DNA from: Bacteroidota bacterium | GTDB taxonomy: Bacteria > Bacteroidota > Bacteroidia > Chitinophagales > LD1 | DNA: 64,000 nt | Assembly (NCBI GenBank): GCA_016715625.1 | Contig: JADJZU010000014.1 | Coordinates: 47,282 to 111,281 of the forward strand | Direction: 5' to 3' | Shown here: piece after piece, positions 1 through 8,515 of the stretch | How the letters are laid out: every line of letters starts with the position of its first letter | Position numbering within the stretch: the stretch's first letter is position 1 | Made by a program: the position numbers and the translations under genes | The notes under the pieces: generated by a model | Told to the model about the DNA's origin: nothing | What the model saw: only the letters and a program-made list of their open reading frames with translations | The model's database searches: none

Positions 1-101
1 ACCACGAGAATGAGAAGGCGACCGAGCTGAAACGAAAAATTAACGAATACATAAAAGAGATAGATACCTGTATTGCCATGTTGAACGAAGATGATGAGTG
101 A
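1..101 (+). CDS. C-terminal end of a small coiled-coil protein (partial)
   Basis: An open frame enters from the left edge (first full codon at base 3) and stops with TGA at 99-101. The visible 32 residues are highly charged and helical (KRKINEYIKEID is part of it), as in the small coiled-coil protein that precedes zapA in many Bacteroidota. Its end overlaps the zapA start by about 11 bases, so the two are translationally coupled. Only the tail is present, so no function is given. Confidence 0.6.
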   Translation, partial: HENEKATELKRKINEYIKEIDTCIAMLNEDDE

Positions 102-393
102 GATGAATGAAACAGTAAACATCCAAGTGCTGATAGCGGAAAGAAACTATCCGCTGAAGGTTTTAAAGAGTGATGAGGAGACCGTGCAGAAAGCGGTCAA
201 TCTGGTGAACGAAAAACTGAAGGAATACCAGACAACCTTCGCGGGAAAAGATAGACAGGATTACATGGCCATGTGCCTGTTAAATCTGGCAGTCGAAAAA
301 ATGAATCTTTACCAACTTCATGATCAGCAAAATCGTTTACTAGAGGAGAAAATGAACAGTATTGAGGATTTACTTGCCTCGGTTACTTCATAA
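91..393 (+). CDS. zapA: Cell division protein ZapA
   Basis: 100 residues, the usual length for ZapA, which binds FtsZ filaments and bundles them at the division ring in the cytoplasm. The N-terminal part (IQVLIAERNYPLKV) is the ZapA beta-strand head, and the rest is the long helix that forms the coiled-coil dimer, with the family-typical MAMCLLNLAVEKM stretch near residues 58-70. ATG codons at 91, 94 and 103 all fit; 91 is used here and overlaps the preceding gene. It is followed by rny, a usual neighbour in Bacteroidota. Confidence 0.85.
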   Translation: MMSEMNETVNIQVLIAERNYPLKVLKSDEETVQKAVNLVNEKLKEYQTTFAGKDRQDYMAMCLLNLAVEKMNLYQLHDQQNRLLEEKMNSIEDLLASVTS

Positions 394-494
394 AGCACTT
401 TCACTCACTTCCATTTCTTTATCGTTCACTCTTACAGTTTATCTCTTAAAAACGAGTATAAACTTTTTATTATTCATCATAAATCAACCTAAAC

Positions 495-1076
495 ATGGAC
501 AACAACATCATTATAGTTATTGCTGCTGGTGTAGCTGTGGTGGCTGCCATTATAGGTTTGTTGGTGGGACGTTCCATTACGCAGAAATCAAACAGCGAAA
601 TTGAAGCGAAAGCCGAGGAAGAGGTTAAGAAAAAAATCTCGGAGGCAAAGGCCCAAACCGATAAACTTGTAATTGATGCCAAACAGCAGGCCGACAAGTT
701 GCTGGCAGATGCACAACGCAACGCAGAAAATGTAAAAAAGGATAAAATGCTGGAAGCCAAAGAGCATTTTATTCAACTAAAAGGGAAACATGAAATTGAA
801 GTAGCCGAGCGCATCAAAAAGGCTACGGAAAAAGAAGCTCAGTTAAAAGCGCTGCAAACAGAGACCAATTTGCGCACAGCCGAAATATCCAAAAAGGAAA
901 AAGAAGTGGATGTGCTGAAAGATAATCTGAATAAGCAGTTGGAGTTGGTGAACACCAAAAATGAACAGCTTAAAAAGAGCCATGATATTTTTGTTTCTAA
1001 ACTGGAGCAAATCAGCGGTCTGAGCAAAGATGATGCAAAGAGAGAACTGGTGGAAAGCATGACTAAAAGAGGCTGA
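495..1076 (+). CDS. rny: Ribonuclease Y, N-terminal part (frameshifted gene)
   Basis: N-terminal piece of RNase Y, the membrane-anchored endonuclease that starts mRNA decay. Residues about 5-24 form one membrane anchor, and the rest is the long charged coiled coil of the family. The frame ends in an early TGA at 1074-1076. Reading one base on (GAG at 1069 onward) gives the missing KH and HD domains without loss of any residue. The cause is one extra A in the run 1065-1068 (AAAA where AAA is expected). With that base removed the protein is about 546 residues, normal for the family. Probably a sequencing error in an intact gene. Confidence 0.85.
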   Translation: MDNNIIIVIAAGVAVVAAIIGLLVGRSITQKSNSEIEAKAEEEVKKKISEAKAQTDKLVIDAKQQADKLLADAQRNAENVKKDKMLEAKEHFIQLKGKHEIEVAERIKKATEKEAQLKALQTETNLRTAEISKKEKEVDVLKDNLNKQLELVNTKNEQLKKSHDIFVSKLEQISGLSKDDAKRELVESMTKRG

Positions 1077-2136
1077 AACCGAGGCACTCTCCTTAACGAA
1101 GACACTTATAGATGATGCCAAGTCGAAGGCCAACAAGGAAGCAAAGAAGATTATCATCCAAACCATTCAGCGGACGGCTGCAGAAAATGCCATCGAGAAT
1201 ACGGTTTCGGTATTTAATCTGGATAGCGATGAGCAGAAGGGGCAAATCATTGGGCGCGAAGGGCGCAACATACGGGCGTTAGAAGCTGCTACCGGCTGCG
1301 AGTTTGTAGTAGATGATACTCCGGAGGCAATTATCATATCGGGTTATGACCCCATTCGCAGAGAAATTGCTCGCTTATCGTTGCAACGCCTTGTAACCGA
1401 TGGACGAATTCACCCCGCCCGTATTGAAGAAATTGTGGCTAAAACCAAGAAACAGTTAGAAGAACATATTCTTGAAATAGGCGAGCGTACTGTTATAGAT
1501 ATGGGTATCCAGGGGCTACATCAGGAATTGGTTCGTTATGTGGGCAGAATGCGTTTCCGTTCATCTTATGGACAAAACTTATTGCAGCACAGCCGTGAGG
1601 TGGCTAATTTGTGTGCCACCATGGCGGCAGAACTGGGCTTGAATCCAAAGTTGGCAAAACGTGCCGGCTTGCTGCATGATATTGGTAAAGTGCCGGATGA
1701 GGAAAGTGAATTGTCGCACGCGCTTTTAGGAGCAAAGTTGTGCGAAAAGTATGGCGAGCATCCAGCCGTAATCAATGCAGTGGGAGCCCACCACGATGAA
1801 ATGGAAATGAAATATGTGATATCACCTATCATTCAGGCTTGTGATGCTATTTCGGGCGCAAGACCGGGAGCTCGCAGAGAAATGATGGAAGGATATTTAC
1901 AGCGTGTGAAAGATTTGGAAACTTTGGCTCAGGCCTATGAAGGCGTAGAAAAAGCATACGCAATTCAGGCAGGTCGCGAGTTGCGCGTGATTGTGGAAGC
2001 CGATAAGGTGGATGACAAAAAGAGCGAGGAGTTATCTTTCCTGATTTCTCAAAAAATTGAAAAGGAAATGACTTATCCCGGTCAGGTAAAAGTAACTGTC
2101 ATTCGTGAAAAACGGAGTGTGAGTGTAGCCAGATAA
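1069..2136 (+). CDS. rny: Ribonuclease Y, C-terminal KH and HD domains (frameshifted gene)
   Basis: Continuation of RNase Y in the next frame. It holds the KH RNA-binding domain (IIGREGRNIRALEAATG, coded near 1250-1310) and the metal-dependent HD phosphohydrolase domain, with the catalytic pair in GLLHDIGKVPDEE (near 1669-1710) and the later HHDE. The first ATG in this frame would be far inside the conserved region, so this is not a separate gene. Endonuclease activity needs both halves. A perfect 17-bp hairpin follows the stop. Confidence 0.87.
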   Translation, partial: EAETEALSLTKTLIDDAKSKANKEAKKIIIQTIQRTAAENAIENTVSVFNLDSDEQKGQIIGREGRNIRALEAATGCEFVVDDTPEAIIISGYDPIRREIARLSLQRLVTDGRIHPARIEEIVAKTKKQLEEHILEIGERTVIDMGIQGLHQELVRYVGRMRFRSSYGQNLLQHSREVANLCATMAAELGLNPKLAKRAGLLHDIGKVPDEESELSHALLGAKLCEKYGEHPAVINAVGAHHDEMEMKYVISPIIQACDAISGARPGARREMMEGYLQRVKDLETLAQAYEGVEKAYAIQAGRELRVIVEADKVDDKKSEELSFLISQKIEKEMTYPGQVKVTVIREKRSVSVAR

Positions 2137-2154
2137 TTTTATAGCAATTGGACA

Positions 2155-2190
2155 ATAGAAAAGGCGACAGATTTCTGTCGCCTTTTCTAT
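2155..2190 (+). terminator. Hairpin terminator after rny
   Basis: A perfect inverted repeat: arm 2155-2171 (contains AAAAGGCGACAGA), two-base loop TT, arm 2174-2190 (contains TCTGTCGCCTTTT). The descending arm carries TTTT and is followed by a TTTG stretch. It lies between the rny stop and the converging DUF486 gene, so it can end transcription from both sides. Confidence 0.75.
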
Positions 2191-2220
2191 TTGTGCCGCT
2201 TAGGCAGTATTGGTCATGTA

Positions 2221-2562
2221 TCAATCGAACTTTTGAAAGGCGAAGAAAACCGCTGCTACGATAAATCCGAAACTGACCAGGTAGTTCCATTTCATTTCTT
2301 CTTTTAAAAATAATAAGGCAAAAACAATAAACACGCTGAGTGTAATGGCCTCTTGTGCAATTTTGAGTTGCGTAGCCGTAAATGTTCCACTCATAAATCC
2401 CATTCGGTTAGCGGGAACCATCAGGCAATATTCAAAAAAAGCAATTCCCCAACTCACCAAAATTGCTTTCCAGAGTGGCACTTCTTTAAATCTTAAATGC
2501 CCATACCAGGCAAAAGTCATAAATATATTGGAGGCTATGAGTAGAAAAATTGTATTCATCAT
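2221..2562 (-). CDS. DMT-superfamily small membrane protein, DUF486
   Basis: About 113 residues starting at ATG 2560-2562 (a second ATG follows directly). Four hydrophobic segments fill the chain, and the family pattern is clear: FMTFAWYGHLRF in the first loop, VPANRMG in the middle, and FLKEEMKWNYLVSFG before the last segment. DUF486 proteins resemble half-size drug/metabolite transporters; their substrate is not known. The frame extends upstream to 2664, but those residues are polar and unlike the family, so the internal start is chosen. Confidence 0.8.
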   Translation of the reverse strand: MMNTIFLLIASNIFMTFAWYGHLRFKEVPLWKAILVSWGIAFFEYCLMVPANRMGFMSGTFTATQLKIAQEAITLSVFIVFALLFLKEEMKWNYLVSFGFIVAAVFFAFQKFD

Positions 2563-2642
2563 TCGGTTTTTTAATTCGATACTCGCGATAATCTCCCTGA
2601 GCAAAAGGGAGTCGCTAAATGGCTGCAAAGAAAGTTGAATGG

Positions 2643-2969
2643 TTACTCCGGAGTGCACCGCCATCCGGCATCTTTTCGGTTGAGGAGCTCAATAGTATTG
2701 TTGGTTTTGGTGCCACAAAATTTTTCTGTTTTTGATACAGAAGTATCTGAACACACCCAGCCAAGACCCGGAGAGGTAAGTGAATCGATATACTCGTTAA
2801 AGTAGGTTTCGCCCAGAATGTCGCTACAAACCTGAATGGTGAGCACGGTATCAGTATGTGTATTATCGTAGCATACTCGGCACCAGTTGTTACATGTATA
2901 GCACTTTTCGCAAGACGATATGCTGAGGAGAAGAGCAGCAGCTACAGGAAGTAGGATATTGTTTTTCAT
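2643..2969 (-). CDS. Cysteine-rich lipoprotein of unknown function
   Basis: 108 residues. The N-terminus is a lipoprotein signal: a short basic start, a hydrophobic core and the lipobox LSISSC with Cys at about residue 20. The mature part has many cysteines (CYTCNNWCRVC, VCSD, FCGT, WRC), which suggests a small disulfide-bonded or metal-binding outer-membrane or periplasmic lipoprotein. I do not recognise the family. It lies between prfB and the DUF486 gene, all on the minus strand. Confidence 0.6.
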   Translation of the reverse strand: MKNNILLPVAAALLLSISSCEKCYTCNNWCRVCYDNTHTDTVLTIQVCSDILGETYFNEYIDSLTSPGLGWVCSDTSVSKTEKFCGTKTNNTIELLNRKDAGWRCTPE

Positions 2970-3019
2970 ATACCGAAGAAAGTAGGTTTATTCAATCTGT
3001 AAATACTAGTAGAACGGAG

Positions 3020-4109
3020 TTATACTTTTTTAGTGGCATGCAACAAATAAGCCTTGAAGAATTCGTCTAAATCCCCGTCCAGCACGGGTTGTATGTTCCC
3101 TGTTTCGTATCCGGACCGGTTGTCTTTAATAAGTTTGTAGGGATGCAAAACATAATTGCGTATTTGCGAGCCCCACTCGTTTTTCATTTTTGTTCCTTCA
3201 ATTTTATCGCGGGCTTCATTCCGTTTCTGCACTTCTATTTCATACAACTTCGATTTAAGCATCTGTAATGCTCTGTCGCGGTTATCGTGCTGTGAACGTG
3301 TAATTTGACAACTTACGACAATCCCTGTAGGGATATGCTTTACGCGCACTGCTGTTTCCACTTTGTTTACATTTTGACCTCCTGCACCACTGCTTCGGAA
3401 TGTAGACCATTCCATTTCAGAAGCGGGTATAGTAATTTCAATACTATCATCGGCCATGGGATATACAAATACAGAAGCAAAAGAAGTATGTCTTTTTCCA
3501 TTGGAATCAAATGGTGAAATGCGCACTAACCGGTGTACTCCGTTTTCTCCCTTTAAATAACCGTACACAAACTCGCCATCTATTTCCAGTGATACAGATT
3601 TTATACCCGCCACGTCACCATCTGTTCTATCTACTTCCGTTACTTTAAATCCGTGTTTTTCCGCCCACATCACATACATGCGTAGCAACATGCTGGCCCA
3701 GTCGCAACTTTCGGTGCCTCCCGCTCCTGCATTTATCTCCAAAACGGCACTCAGTTGGTCTTCGGGTTGGTTCATAGTAGCTCTAAACTCCAACTCTTCG
3801 GTAGCTGCCATAGCTTTTTCGTAAGCCTGTTTCAGTTCGCTGTCGCTCGCTTCTTCGGCCTCGTAAAATTCGCGAATCACTTGCAAATCCTCGAGTGCTT
3901 TCCATGCTTCACTGTAGGCGGTTATCCAGATTTTATTGAGCTTAATCTCTTTTAAAACTTCTTCTGCTTTTTTGGGATTATTCCAGAAGTCGGGGTGCAG
4001 GGTCGTTTGCTCATCCTGCATGATTTTCATTTTCCGGTTATCGATGTCAAAGAAACCCCCTCAAAGCCTCAAGACGGCTTTTTATACTACTTATATTTTC
4101 GTTCGTCAT
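3020..4109 (-). CDS. prfB: Peptide chain release factor 2, with programmed +1 frameshift
   Basis: RF2 ends translation at UGA and UAA. The main frame carries the SPF stop-codon recognition motif (about residues 198-200) and the catalytic GGQ motif in SSGAGGQNVNK (about 243-245). The true start is ATG at 4107-4109, in another frame: it codes MTNENISSIKSRLEALRGFL and then a TGA at 4047-4049. Just before this is AGGGGG TTT CTT TGA C, the classic RF2 autoregulatory site (internal Shine-Dalgarno, CTT slippery codon, poorly terminated UGA-C). A +1 slip restores the frame to give about 362 residues, normal for RF2. Low RF2 favours the shift, so RF2 regulates its own synthesis. Confidence 0.93.
4047..4061 (-). 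promoter_or_regulatory. prfB: RF2 programmed +1 frameshift site
   Basis: On the minus strand the bases read AGG GGG TTT CTT TGA followed by C. The G-rich stretch pairs with the anti-Shine-Dalgarno end of 16S rRNA three bases before CTT, and TGA-C is a weak stop. This matches the E. coli prfB site (AGG GGG TAT CTT TGA C) except that the TAT codon is TTT. It is notable because the organism otherwise makes little use of Shine-Dalgarno pairing. Confidence 0.93.
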
Positions 4110-4206
4110 TCTTTCAATTTTGAATAGCGAATATAGCAGAAGGATTTACGGAAGTGATTTTTATCAGCGCAGAAAACGCTTTGGAGCATTAGAGTAACTT
4201 AGCGCA

Positions 4207-4488
4207 ATGACAGCAGATGAATATAAACAAGCCGTAAAAGAGCTGATGACTATCCCAGCAGTGGGGCGTACCGTGGCAGATGATTTAATCCAACTAGGTA
4301 TAAAGAAAGTGAGCGATTTAAAAGGCCTGAAAGCAGAACGACTTTATAGTCGATCGAACAGGGCTGCCGGACTCGTACAAGACAAATGCTTGCTCTATAC
4401 TTTTAGATGTGCCATCTATTTTGCATCTAATGAGAACCACGAACCCGAAAAACTGTTATGGTATAACTGGAAGGAAGCAGGTGATTAA
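4207..4488 (+). CDS. Helix-hairpin-helix protein, Cdd1 (pathogenicity locus) family
   Basis: 93 residues. The first half carries a helix-hairpin-helix of the type IPAVGRTVADDLIQLGIKKV (residues about 17-36), and the second half has the Cdd1-family ending CLLYTFRCAIYFAS ... WYNWKEAG. Such small proteins are common in Bacteroidota and Firmicutes; a nucleic-acid-binding role is inferred from the motif, and no reaction is known. The 3' end overlaps a possible GTG start of the next gene. Confidence 0.65.
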   Translation: MTADEYKQAVKELMTIPAVGRTVADDLIQLGIKKVSDLKGLKAERLYSRSNRAAGLVQDKCLLYTFRCAIYFASNENHEPEKLLWYNWKEAGD

Positions 4489-5014
4489 CACATTCTTGTT
4501 GCATCTGCTTTTCCGGAACTTATTTTTGTGTTCTAAAAATAATTCAAAGAGATTTCATATCCTGTTAGTTGCAATCATATTACTGAGTTGTTCTTTCATC
4601 GCACCTCAAGAGATAGTAGTCCAGTACGGTACACCCGTCATTTGTGAACTTACAGACGATATTACGCTTGATGACAAACCCGGTAAGGCCGTACAAATGG
4701 TAGTGAAAGAAGATGTATTGGTGGATGGTGCTGTAGTGATTGCAAAAGGCGCACCTGTGTCTGCTGCTATCCGCGTGAACAATAAACCCAAGGTCAATGC
4801 ATACACCGGGGAAGAAAAGCTGGGTGAGTTACTAATAGATATTTTTTCGGTAAAAGCAGTGGATGGCTCTGAAGTAAAGTTTCAGGATATTTATATTCAA
4901 AAATTTGCAGAGAAGAACTACAACTGGTTCGATAAAAATCGCAAATGGCTGCTGGGAACGGGTGTAGTTAAAAATTGCGCCACACGTCTGACAGTCACTA
5001 TACAAGTTCCTTAG
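4481..5014 (+). CDS. Putative lipoprotein of unknown function
   Basis: The frame is open from upstream, but its only early ATG (4409) lies deep inside the preceding gene. A GTG at 4481 overlaps that gene's stop and gives about 177 residues. A hydrophobic stretch ending in the lipobox-like LLSC is coded near 4563-4596. The mature part is beta-rich (VVQYGTPVICELTDDITL) with a late DKNRKWLLGTGVVKN segment, as in surface or periplasmic proteins of Bacteroidota. The family is not recognised. The start is uncertain because the segment between 4481 and the hydrophobic stretch is unusually long for a signal peptide. Confidence 0.5.
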   Translation: MINTFLLHLLFRNLFLCSKNNSKRFHILLVAIILLSCSFIAPQEIVVQYGTPVICELTDDITLDDKPGKAVQMVVKEDVLVDGAVVIAKGAPVSAAIRVNNKPKVNAYTGEEKLGELLIDIFSVKAVDGSEVKFQDIYIQKFAEKNYNWFDKNRKWLLGTGVVKNCATRLTVTIQVP

Positions 5015-5059
5015 AATTAGTCGATTTTCAGGAATATGGTGTTTTTTAATTAATCGGGT

Positions 5060-5067
5060 TACCTTTG
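5060..5067 (+). promoter_or_regulatory. Bacteroidota -7 promoter element of the cold-shock gene
   Basis: TACCTTTG matches the Bacteroidota -7 consensus TAnnTTTG. It is about 70 bases upstream of the cold-shock ATG, leaving a 5' leader of about 65 bases, which is long for this window; cold-shock mRNAs often have such leaders. No convincing -33 box was identified. Confidence 0.5.
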
Positions 5068-5137
5068 TGGTGTAAATTCACGTTTGTTGTTGGTGAGTTT
5101 GCAATTAAATAGTAACAACGATTAAACAATTTTTTTT

Positions 5138-5329
5138 ATGGAAAACGGTACAGTAAAGTTTTTTAACGGTGAAAAAGGCTACGGCTTTATTAAAGATGCA
5201 AATTCTGACAAGGAATATTTTGTGCATAGCTCCGGATTGAAAAACACAATCAAAGAAGGCGACAGCGTAAGCTACGACCTGCAGGAAGGCAAAAAAGGAT
5301 TAAACGCAGTGAACGTAACGCTGGTATAA
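5138..5329 (+). CDS. Cold-shock domain protein
   Basis: 63 residues, a single cold-shock OB fold. The RNA-binding motifs RNP1 (KGYGFIKD, about residues 13-20) and RNP2 (YFVHSS, about 27-32) are intact. It binds single-stranded RNA or DNA and acts as an RNA chaperone in the cytoplasm. It is a single-gene unit: its own promoter element lies upstream and a strong hairpin terminator follows. Confidence 0.9.
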   Translation: MENGTVKFFNGEKGYGFIKDANSDKEYFVHSSGLKNTIKEGDSVSYDLQEGKKGLNAVNVTLV

Positions 5330-5351
5330 ACTTGAAACAAGTCTAAATGCT

Positions 5352-5381
5352 GAGCCCCGCAAATGCGGGGCTCTTTTTTTT
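5352..5381 (+). terminator. Rho-independent terminator of the cold-shock gene
   Basis: Stem GAGCCCCGC (5352-5360), loop AAAT, stem GCGGGGCTC (5365-5373), then eight T. A textbook intrinsic terminator. Confidence 0.9.
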
Positions 5382-5406
5382 GATAGGATGCGAATCAATG
5401 GTGCAT

Positions 5407-6738
5407 TTATTCGCTATCTGAGTTAAAGGAATACCAATCAATTTTTCTTGTCAAGTACATAATCACTGCCAGAATGAGCAATAAACCAAAGCTGCCCATG
5501 AGCAAGGCGTAATCCTGCAATTGAAGAAGTGAGTAGAAAAAAGTATAGAGTATGGTGAGCACTCCAAAGGTTAATCCAGTCAGTAAGTTGGAACGGAAGA
5601 TAGCTTTGGCGTATAGTGTTACCAGCACCAGAATGATAGAAGCGGCTATCAGATAGGATACGTTAAAACTGATGTGTTCGCTTAAAGAAAGTAGTAAGAT
5701 ATAAAACAAGGTAATGGCAAATCCCACTAAAAGGTATTGAATGGCATGAATCCTTTTTTTGTTAAGTACTTCTACAAAAAAGAAAGTGAGGAAGGTGAGA
5801 AAAATAAACATGACGCAATACTTGGCTGAGCGGTTTGTTTTTTGATACTCATCTACCGGCAACATCAGTTTTACGCCAAACGATCCGCTGTTGCCAGCGA
5901 TGTAATTTCCGGTGCCTTGCTGCGGATAATTACGGTTAAGGTGCAGTACGCGCCACTTGGCCTGAAATCCGTTTTCTTCTACTTTACGATCATCCGGTAG
6001 AAATTCTCCGGTAAAACTTGGATTGCCCCAAGCGGACTTTAACTCTACAACCGTTTCTTTACCAAATGGCAGGAAATTGATGTCGGTGCTTCCATTCAGG
6101 TCAACCGTAAAATTAAAGTTGATTTTTTCTGAATCGCTGATACCTAAAGGGAAACTAACCCCGGACTCAAAAATATCGGAAGATTCAATGCCCGGATTAA
6201 AGTCGTATTTCCGGCCACTAATGTCGGCAGTAATTTTTTCACGAACGCCTTTCATGTCAGGTATTCCAAAGCTTATAAACGCATCTTGCATCCTGAGTCG
6301 GTCTCGTGAAATTGAAAGTGCCTCGTAGTTGAGTGGTGCAAAATTGCCGCTTACATTTAGCTTAGAATTGTAAAGCACCGCTACATAAATACCCCGATAT
6401 CTTTTTTCCGGTTTAAGCTGTCCTGTAATGTGCAAACTGTCTGGCAAAAAGTGAGCGTAGGAAAGCACTGTTTCCAGTTTCCCTTCCTCTGTCTTTATTG
6501 TTTCGTAGTAAGGAATTGTAATGACAGGGCCGCCAATGGTTTGTGAGCCTCCCCATTTTGAGCTGACTTCCGCGGTAGCTTCATCGCGCAGATTTTCTCT
6601 CTCTGATATCAAAGAACTAATCATTCCTGAAGGGATGAGCAGGATGAGTATCAGAAAGCCAACGGCAATAAGTTTGAGTGTAACAGAGTTTCTGGACCAA
6701 CTGTTCAGCCGGTCAATGATGGATGTTGATTTTTCCAT
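5407..6738 (-). CDS. creD: Inner-membrane protein CreD family
   Basis: 443 residues. One membrane segment near residues 21-43 is followed by a large periplasmic domain (about 45-305) with the family motif TIGGPVITIPYY, and then by about six membrane helices to the C-terminus. This is the CreD layout. In Enterobacteria CreD belongs to the CreBC regulon and affects envelope integrity and resistance to some colicins and beta-lactams; the reaction is unknown. No creB or creC is next to it here, as is usual in Bacteroidota. Confidence 0.85.
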   Translation of the reverse strand: MEKSTSIIDRLNSWSRNSVTLKLIAVGFLILILLIPSGMISSLISERENLRDEATAEVSSKWGGSQTIGGPVITIPYYETIKTEEGKLETVLSYAHFLPDSLHITGQLKPEKRYRGIYVAVLYNSKLNVSGNFAPLNYEALSISRDRLRMQDAFISFGIPDMKGVREKITADISGRKYDFNPGIESSDIFESGVSFPLGISDSEKINFNFTVDLNGSTDINFLPFGKETVVELKSAWGNPSFTGEFLPDDRKVEENGFQAKWRVLHLNRNYPQQGTGNYIAGNSGSFGVKLMLPVDEYQKTNRSAKYCVMFIFLTFLTFFFVEVLNKKRIHAIQYLLVGFAITLFYILLLSLSEHISFNVSYLIAASIILVLVTLYAKAIFRSNLLTGLTFGVLTILYTFFYSLLQLQDYALLMGSFGLLLILAVIMYLTRKIDWYSFNSDSE

Positions 6739-6814
6739 AGTGGGGTTTTGTGGTTCAACGCTACTAGCAATTGAATATTACCCCCGAAGGTCTTAAAAAA
6801 CGTGAAAGCCTAAA

Positions 6815-7771
6815 CTAGAAGCCAAATAAATCGAGCTGTTGGATTTTGGGCTCTTTTTTCTTTTTAGTAGTTCTTGGTTTAGGTACATCGGCCGCTTCTG
6901 CCTCATCATGCTTGCCGCTAACGGATAACACAGAATAGCCAGTTACTACTACTTCACCAAACTCACTCATCTTACGGTTGATTTCCATGGAGCACACTAT
7001 ACGGGTACCATTTTTAAACATCATGCCCGAGTTAATAACCTCTTTTTTAAACTCCTCATCGCACATGGCAAAGCTGATGGTTTTGTTGGCTTGTATATAA
7101 ATGCCTTTCCATTTGTAGCTGCCCGTTTTTAAAACAGGCGACACTATCTCAATTACCGCACTGTCGTCTTGCTCCGGCTTAAGGGTATCGGCAACCAGCA
7201 TATAAGTATCAAACTGTTTTCTGTTCACCGTGGATGGTTTGCCGGAAAATGTGCCATCGGCATGAACCAACTGAACTGAAAATTTGGACACTTTTTCGTA
7301 TCCGCTCAACTGCCTGTAGAAATTGGATTTCAGCTTCAGTATTTTCAAATTGTTGCGGAAGAGCGCTTGGATGTTTTCCAAATCTATCTCTGTTTCGCTG
7401 TCGCGTTCAAAATCGCGAATGTCTTTTCTCAACCGGTCTATTGAGGTCTTTGTTTCTTGCTTGTCTTCCTCGCTTACTATTTTTTCGATATCTACTTCTA
7501 AAGGGAGTACGTATCTGAAAATGGCAGCAGCCAGACTGATGTTGTATTCGCTTTTGCCACGCAGTAAAAATCTTTCGCGCAGTCCACCTTCGGTATAGGC
7601 TTCGGTTTCTACTTGTATGCGGGCATTGAGTGTACTGGAGATTTCTTTCAAGATGCCAAGCAGATACACCTCACATTTGTTCCTGACCAAGGCGTTCATG
7701 CTGTGCGAAGTATCTTGAAGATAATAGTGCAGTTCAATTTTGTTGACCGGCTCTTTCCCAATTGTAATCAT
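6815..7771 (-). CDS. Unrecognised protein with C-terminal sliding-clamp-like motif
   Basis: 318 residues, no signal peptide. The chain reads as mixed alpha/beta, with a charged coiled-coil-like segment around residues 100-135 (many E, D, K, R). Near the end is a lysine-rich, probably disordered linker (TTKKKKEPK) and then QQLDLFGF at the terminus. QLDLF equals the consensus pentapeptide QL[S/D]LF by which bacterial DNA polymerases, MutS, DnaA-regulators and others bind the DnaN clamp. That suggests, without proving, a role at replicating or repaired DNA. I do not recognise the main domain. It lies upstream of creD on the same strand, but a 76-base gap separates them. Confidence 0.6.
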   Translation of the reverse strand: MITIGKEPVNKIELHYYLQDTSHSMNALVRNKCEVYLLGILKEISSTLNARIQVETEAYTEGGLRERFLLRGKSEYNISLAAAIFRYVLPLEVDIEKIVSEEDKQETKTSIDRLRKDIRDFERDSETEIDLENIQALFRNNLKILKLKSNFYRQLSGYEKVSKFSVQLVHADGTFSGKPSTVNRKQFDTYMLVADTLKPEQDDSAVIEIVSPVLKTGSYKWKGIYIQANKTISFAMCDEEFKKEVINSGMMFKNGTRIVCSMEINRKMSEFGEVVVTGYSVLSVSGKHDEAEAADVPKPRTTKKKKEPKIQQLDLFGF

Positions 7772-7891
7772 CAGTGTTTTGTTTTAGTGCTTTTGCCTTT
7801 GGCAAAACGGGGAGGCGAAACTAAATTTTTCAATGGCTTTATTTAGACCCTTGGGGTAAATTTACTTGGTAGATTTTGCCCCTACTTCCAA

Positions 7892-8503
7892 ATGCTTAAC
7901 TATATTCCAATCGTGATTAACAACCTCCGTTTTTATCTCTCAGCCTACAACTTTTTGGCTATGGCTATGTGGCTGTTGTTTTTTATTCAGTTCTTGAGCG
8001 CACGTTGCTCTTTAAATGCTACAGGCGTATTGCTTTTGAACGTAGCTCAAGGCATTGCGATACTCGAAATTGTTCATGCTCTATTGAAATGGGTTAAGTC
8101 TCCCCTTGCTTCCACCGCTGCTCAGGTGATTTCCAGATTATTCGTGTTGTTGCTTATCAATCTTTTTATTCATCACAATCCTCTTTTACAATGGACACGA
8201 ACGGGGATTGTGATTGTGGCATTTGCCTGGTCGATTACCGAAATTGTTCGCTACAGTTATTATTTACTATTACTGTATAAACACGAGCCTAGGTGGTTGC
8301 TCTGGATGCGGTATTCCTTCTTCATATTACTCTATCCCTTAGGCGTGTCGGGGGAATGGATGATTTTTTTGACTCCGATATTCGAGCAGGGAATTTCATT
8401 GAATCTATACAGTATTGTAATAGGTGGAACGCTACTCGCATACTTATACTACTTCCCTGTATTGTATGGTTATATGTGGAAGCAACGAAAACAAAAACTC
8501 TAA
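7892..8503 (+). CDS. 3-hydroxyacyl-CoA dehydratase, PTPLA/HACD (Phs1) family
   Basis: 203 residues with about six hydrophobic segments. The family signature is clear: EIVHALLKWVKSPLASTAAQVISR in broken form, AWSITEIVRYSYY, and WMRYSFFILLYPLGVSGE. Tyr148 and Glu155 sit seven residues apart, exactly as the catalytic Tyr149 and Glu156 of yeast Phs1. In eukaryotes these enzymes dehydrate 3-hydroxyacyl-CoA in very-long-chain fatty acid elongation; bacterial members are much less common. The acyl-CoA synthetase starts 12 bases downstream, so the two are probably one operon acting on fatty acyl-CoA at the membrane. The activity is inferred from the family. Confidence 0.82.
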   Translation: MLNYIPIVINNLRFYLSAYNFLAMAMWLLFFIQFLSARCSLNATGVLLLNVAQGIAILEIVHALLKWVKSPLASTAAQVISRLFVLLLINLFIHHNPLLQWTRTGIVIVAFAWSITEIVRYSYYLLLLYKHEPRWLLWMRYSFFILLYPLGVSGEWMIFLTPIFEQGISLNLYSIVIGGTLLAYLYYFPVLYGYMWKQRKQKL

Positions 8504-8515
8504 AAAAAATAGCAC

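Noticed and set aside
470..1166. Minus-strand open frames opposite rny
   Set aside because: Ser/Phe/Leu-rich complements of the lysine/glutamate-rich coiled coil, a known artefact.
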